This document shows positions 6,793 through 7,058 of a stretch of DNA of 7,058 nt, piece after piece; position 1 is the stretch's first letter, and each line of letters starts with the position of its first letter. Location of the stretch: contig CAJUPI010000099.1 in the NCBI GenBank assembly GCA_910588125.1, positions 1 through 7,058 on the forward strand. Reading direction: 5' to 3'. The position numbers and the translations under genes were made by a program. The stretch is from an uncultured Lachnospiraceae bacterium (GTDB lineage Bacteria; Bacillota; Clostridia; Lachnospirales; Lachnospiraceae). A model generated the notes under the pieces. The model ran no database searches. It was not told the DNA's origin and was given only the letters and a program-made list of their open reading frames with translations.

Positions 6793-6996
6793 TTATGCCG
6801 CTATGTCGATACCCAAAATTCGGGATATTTCCCATATGTATTTTTTACCGCTGCGCTCGCCGGTCAATATTTTATGAATGTATTGCTTATTGCATCCGAT
6901 CAGGGCAGCCAGTTCCACCTGCGTCATATTTTTATCCACAAGCCTTTTTTTCACTTCCCGTCCAAATTCCGTCAGTTTCGTCTGTTTTGCGTTCAT
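6793..6996 (-). CDS. Small XRE-family helix-turn-helix DNA-binding protein
   Basis: This 67-residue protein is essentially one Cro/CI-type HTH domain. The opening TEFGREVKKRLVDKNMT is followed by helix 2 (TQVELAALIG, about 25-34), a turn at C35-N36 and a recognition helix (KQYIHKILTGE, about 37-47), then ISRILGID as the closing helix. It has no added dimerisation or ligand domain. The ATG at 6996 has GAGGTG 5 nt upstream. The gene lies 56 bases ahead of the surface-protein gene on the same strand with no hairpin between them, so it could be the first gene of the operon and could regulate itself and the genes below. Small proteins of this kind are also common in prophages and other mobile elements of Clostridia, so it may be an unrelated neighbour. 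DNA binding is well supported by the fold; the target is unknown. Confidence 0.88.
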   Translation of the reverse strand: MNAKQTKLTEFGREVKKRLVDKNMTQVELAALIGCNKQYIHKILTGERSGKKYIWEISRILGIDIAA

Positions 6997-7001
6997 GTGT
7001 T

Positions 7002-7007
7002 CACCTC
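7002..7007 (-). promoter_or_regulatory. Ribosome-binding site of the HTH gene
   Basis: GAGGTG on the minus strand lies 5 nt before the ATG at 6996. The remaining 51 bases to the window end contain TTGGCA and TTGACT hexamers on the minus strand, but neither has a convincing -10 box at 16-18 bases, so I do not call a promoter here. The real promoter may lie beyond the window. Confidence 0.7.
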
Positions 7008-7058
7008 ATTTCATCAAGAAGTCAACATATGCGTGCCAATTTGTAATAATTCCCTGTT

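Noticed and set aside
6737..6835. Upstream in-frame ATG extending the surface protein by 33 residues
   Set aside because: It overlaps the HTH gene, puts polar residues before the signal peptide, and ignores the AGGAGG placed 6 nt before the ATG at 6736.
7007..7058. Promoter for the HTH gene
   Set aside because: TTGGCA and TTGACT hexamers are present on the minus strand, but neither has an acceptable -10 box at normal spacing.

Overview
The window holds four genes, all on the minus strand and all read right to left: a small XRE-type helix-turn-helix protein (6996-6793), a very large secreted multidomain surface protein with a C-terminal papain-like cysteine peptidase domain (6736-3200), a small secreted CAP-like protein with cell-wall-binding repeats (3172-2378), and a membrane-anchored L,D-transpeptidase with a repetitive proline-rich tail (2226-217). 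I see no plus-strand gene, RNA gene, CRISPR array or insertion sequence.

The organism is most likely a gut-type Clostridia member, probably Lachnospiraceae. Base composition looks moderate by eye. Ribosome-binding sites are purine-rich Gram-positive ones. The domains (choline-binding-like WYY repeats, InlB-type B repeats, a DUF6273-like domain, a C39/papain-like domain with NCTL and KHPEGIIIY motifs, YkuD with PG_binding_4) are, from memory, a typical Lachnospiraceae surface set. Genus cannot be named from the sequence alone.

Layout: 1-216 is non-coding sequence beyond the L,D-transpeptidase stop, with an AT-capped inverted repeat at the window edge. The transpeptidase has its own good promoter candidate in the 149 bases between it and the CAP gene, with a leader of about 95 nt. 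The CAP gene follows the surface-protein gene by only 27 bases with no terminator, so these two are probably one transcript. The surface-protein gene follows the HTH gene by 56 bases, also with no visible terminator, so the HTH gene may lead the operon. The true start of the surface protein is 6736, not the upstream in-frame ATG at 6835.

Together the three large genes look like a cell-envelope module: a secreted, wall-attached putative peptidase/adhesin, a wall-attached CAP protein and a peptidoglycan cross-linking enzyme, with a small DNA-binding protein at the head that could control them. The functional link is inferred from order, strand and shared wall-binding repeats. The least described part is the architecture of the 1178-residue surface protein.
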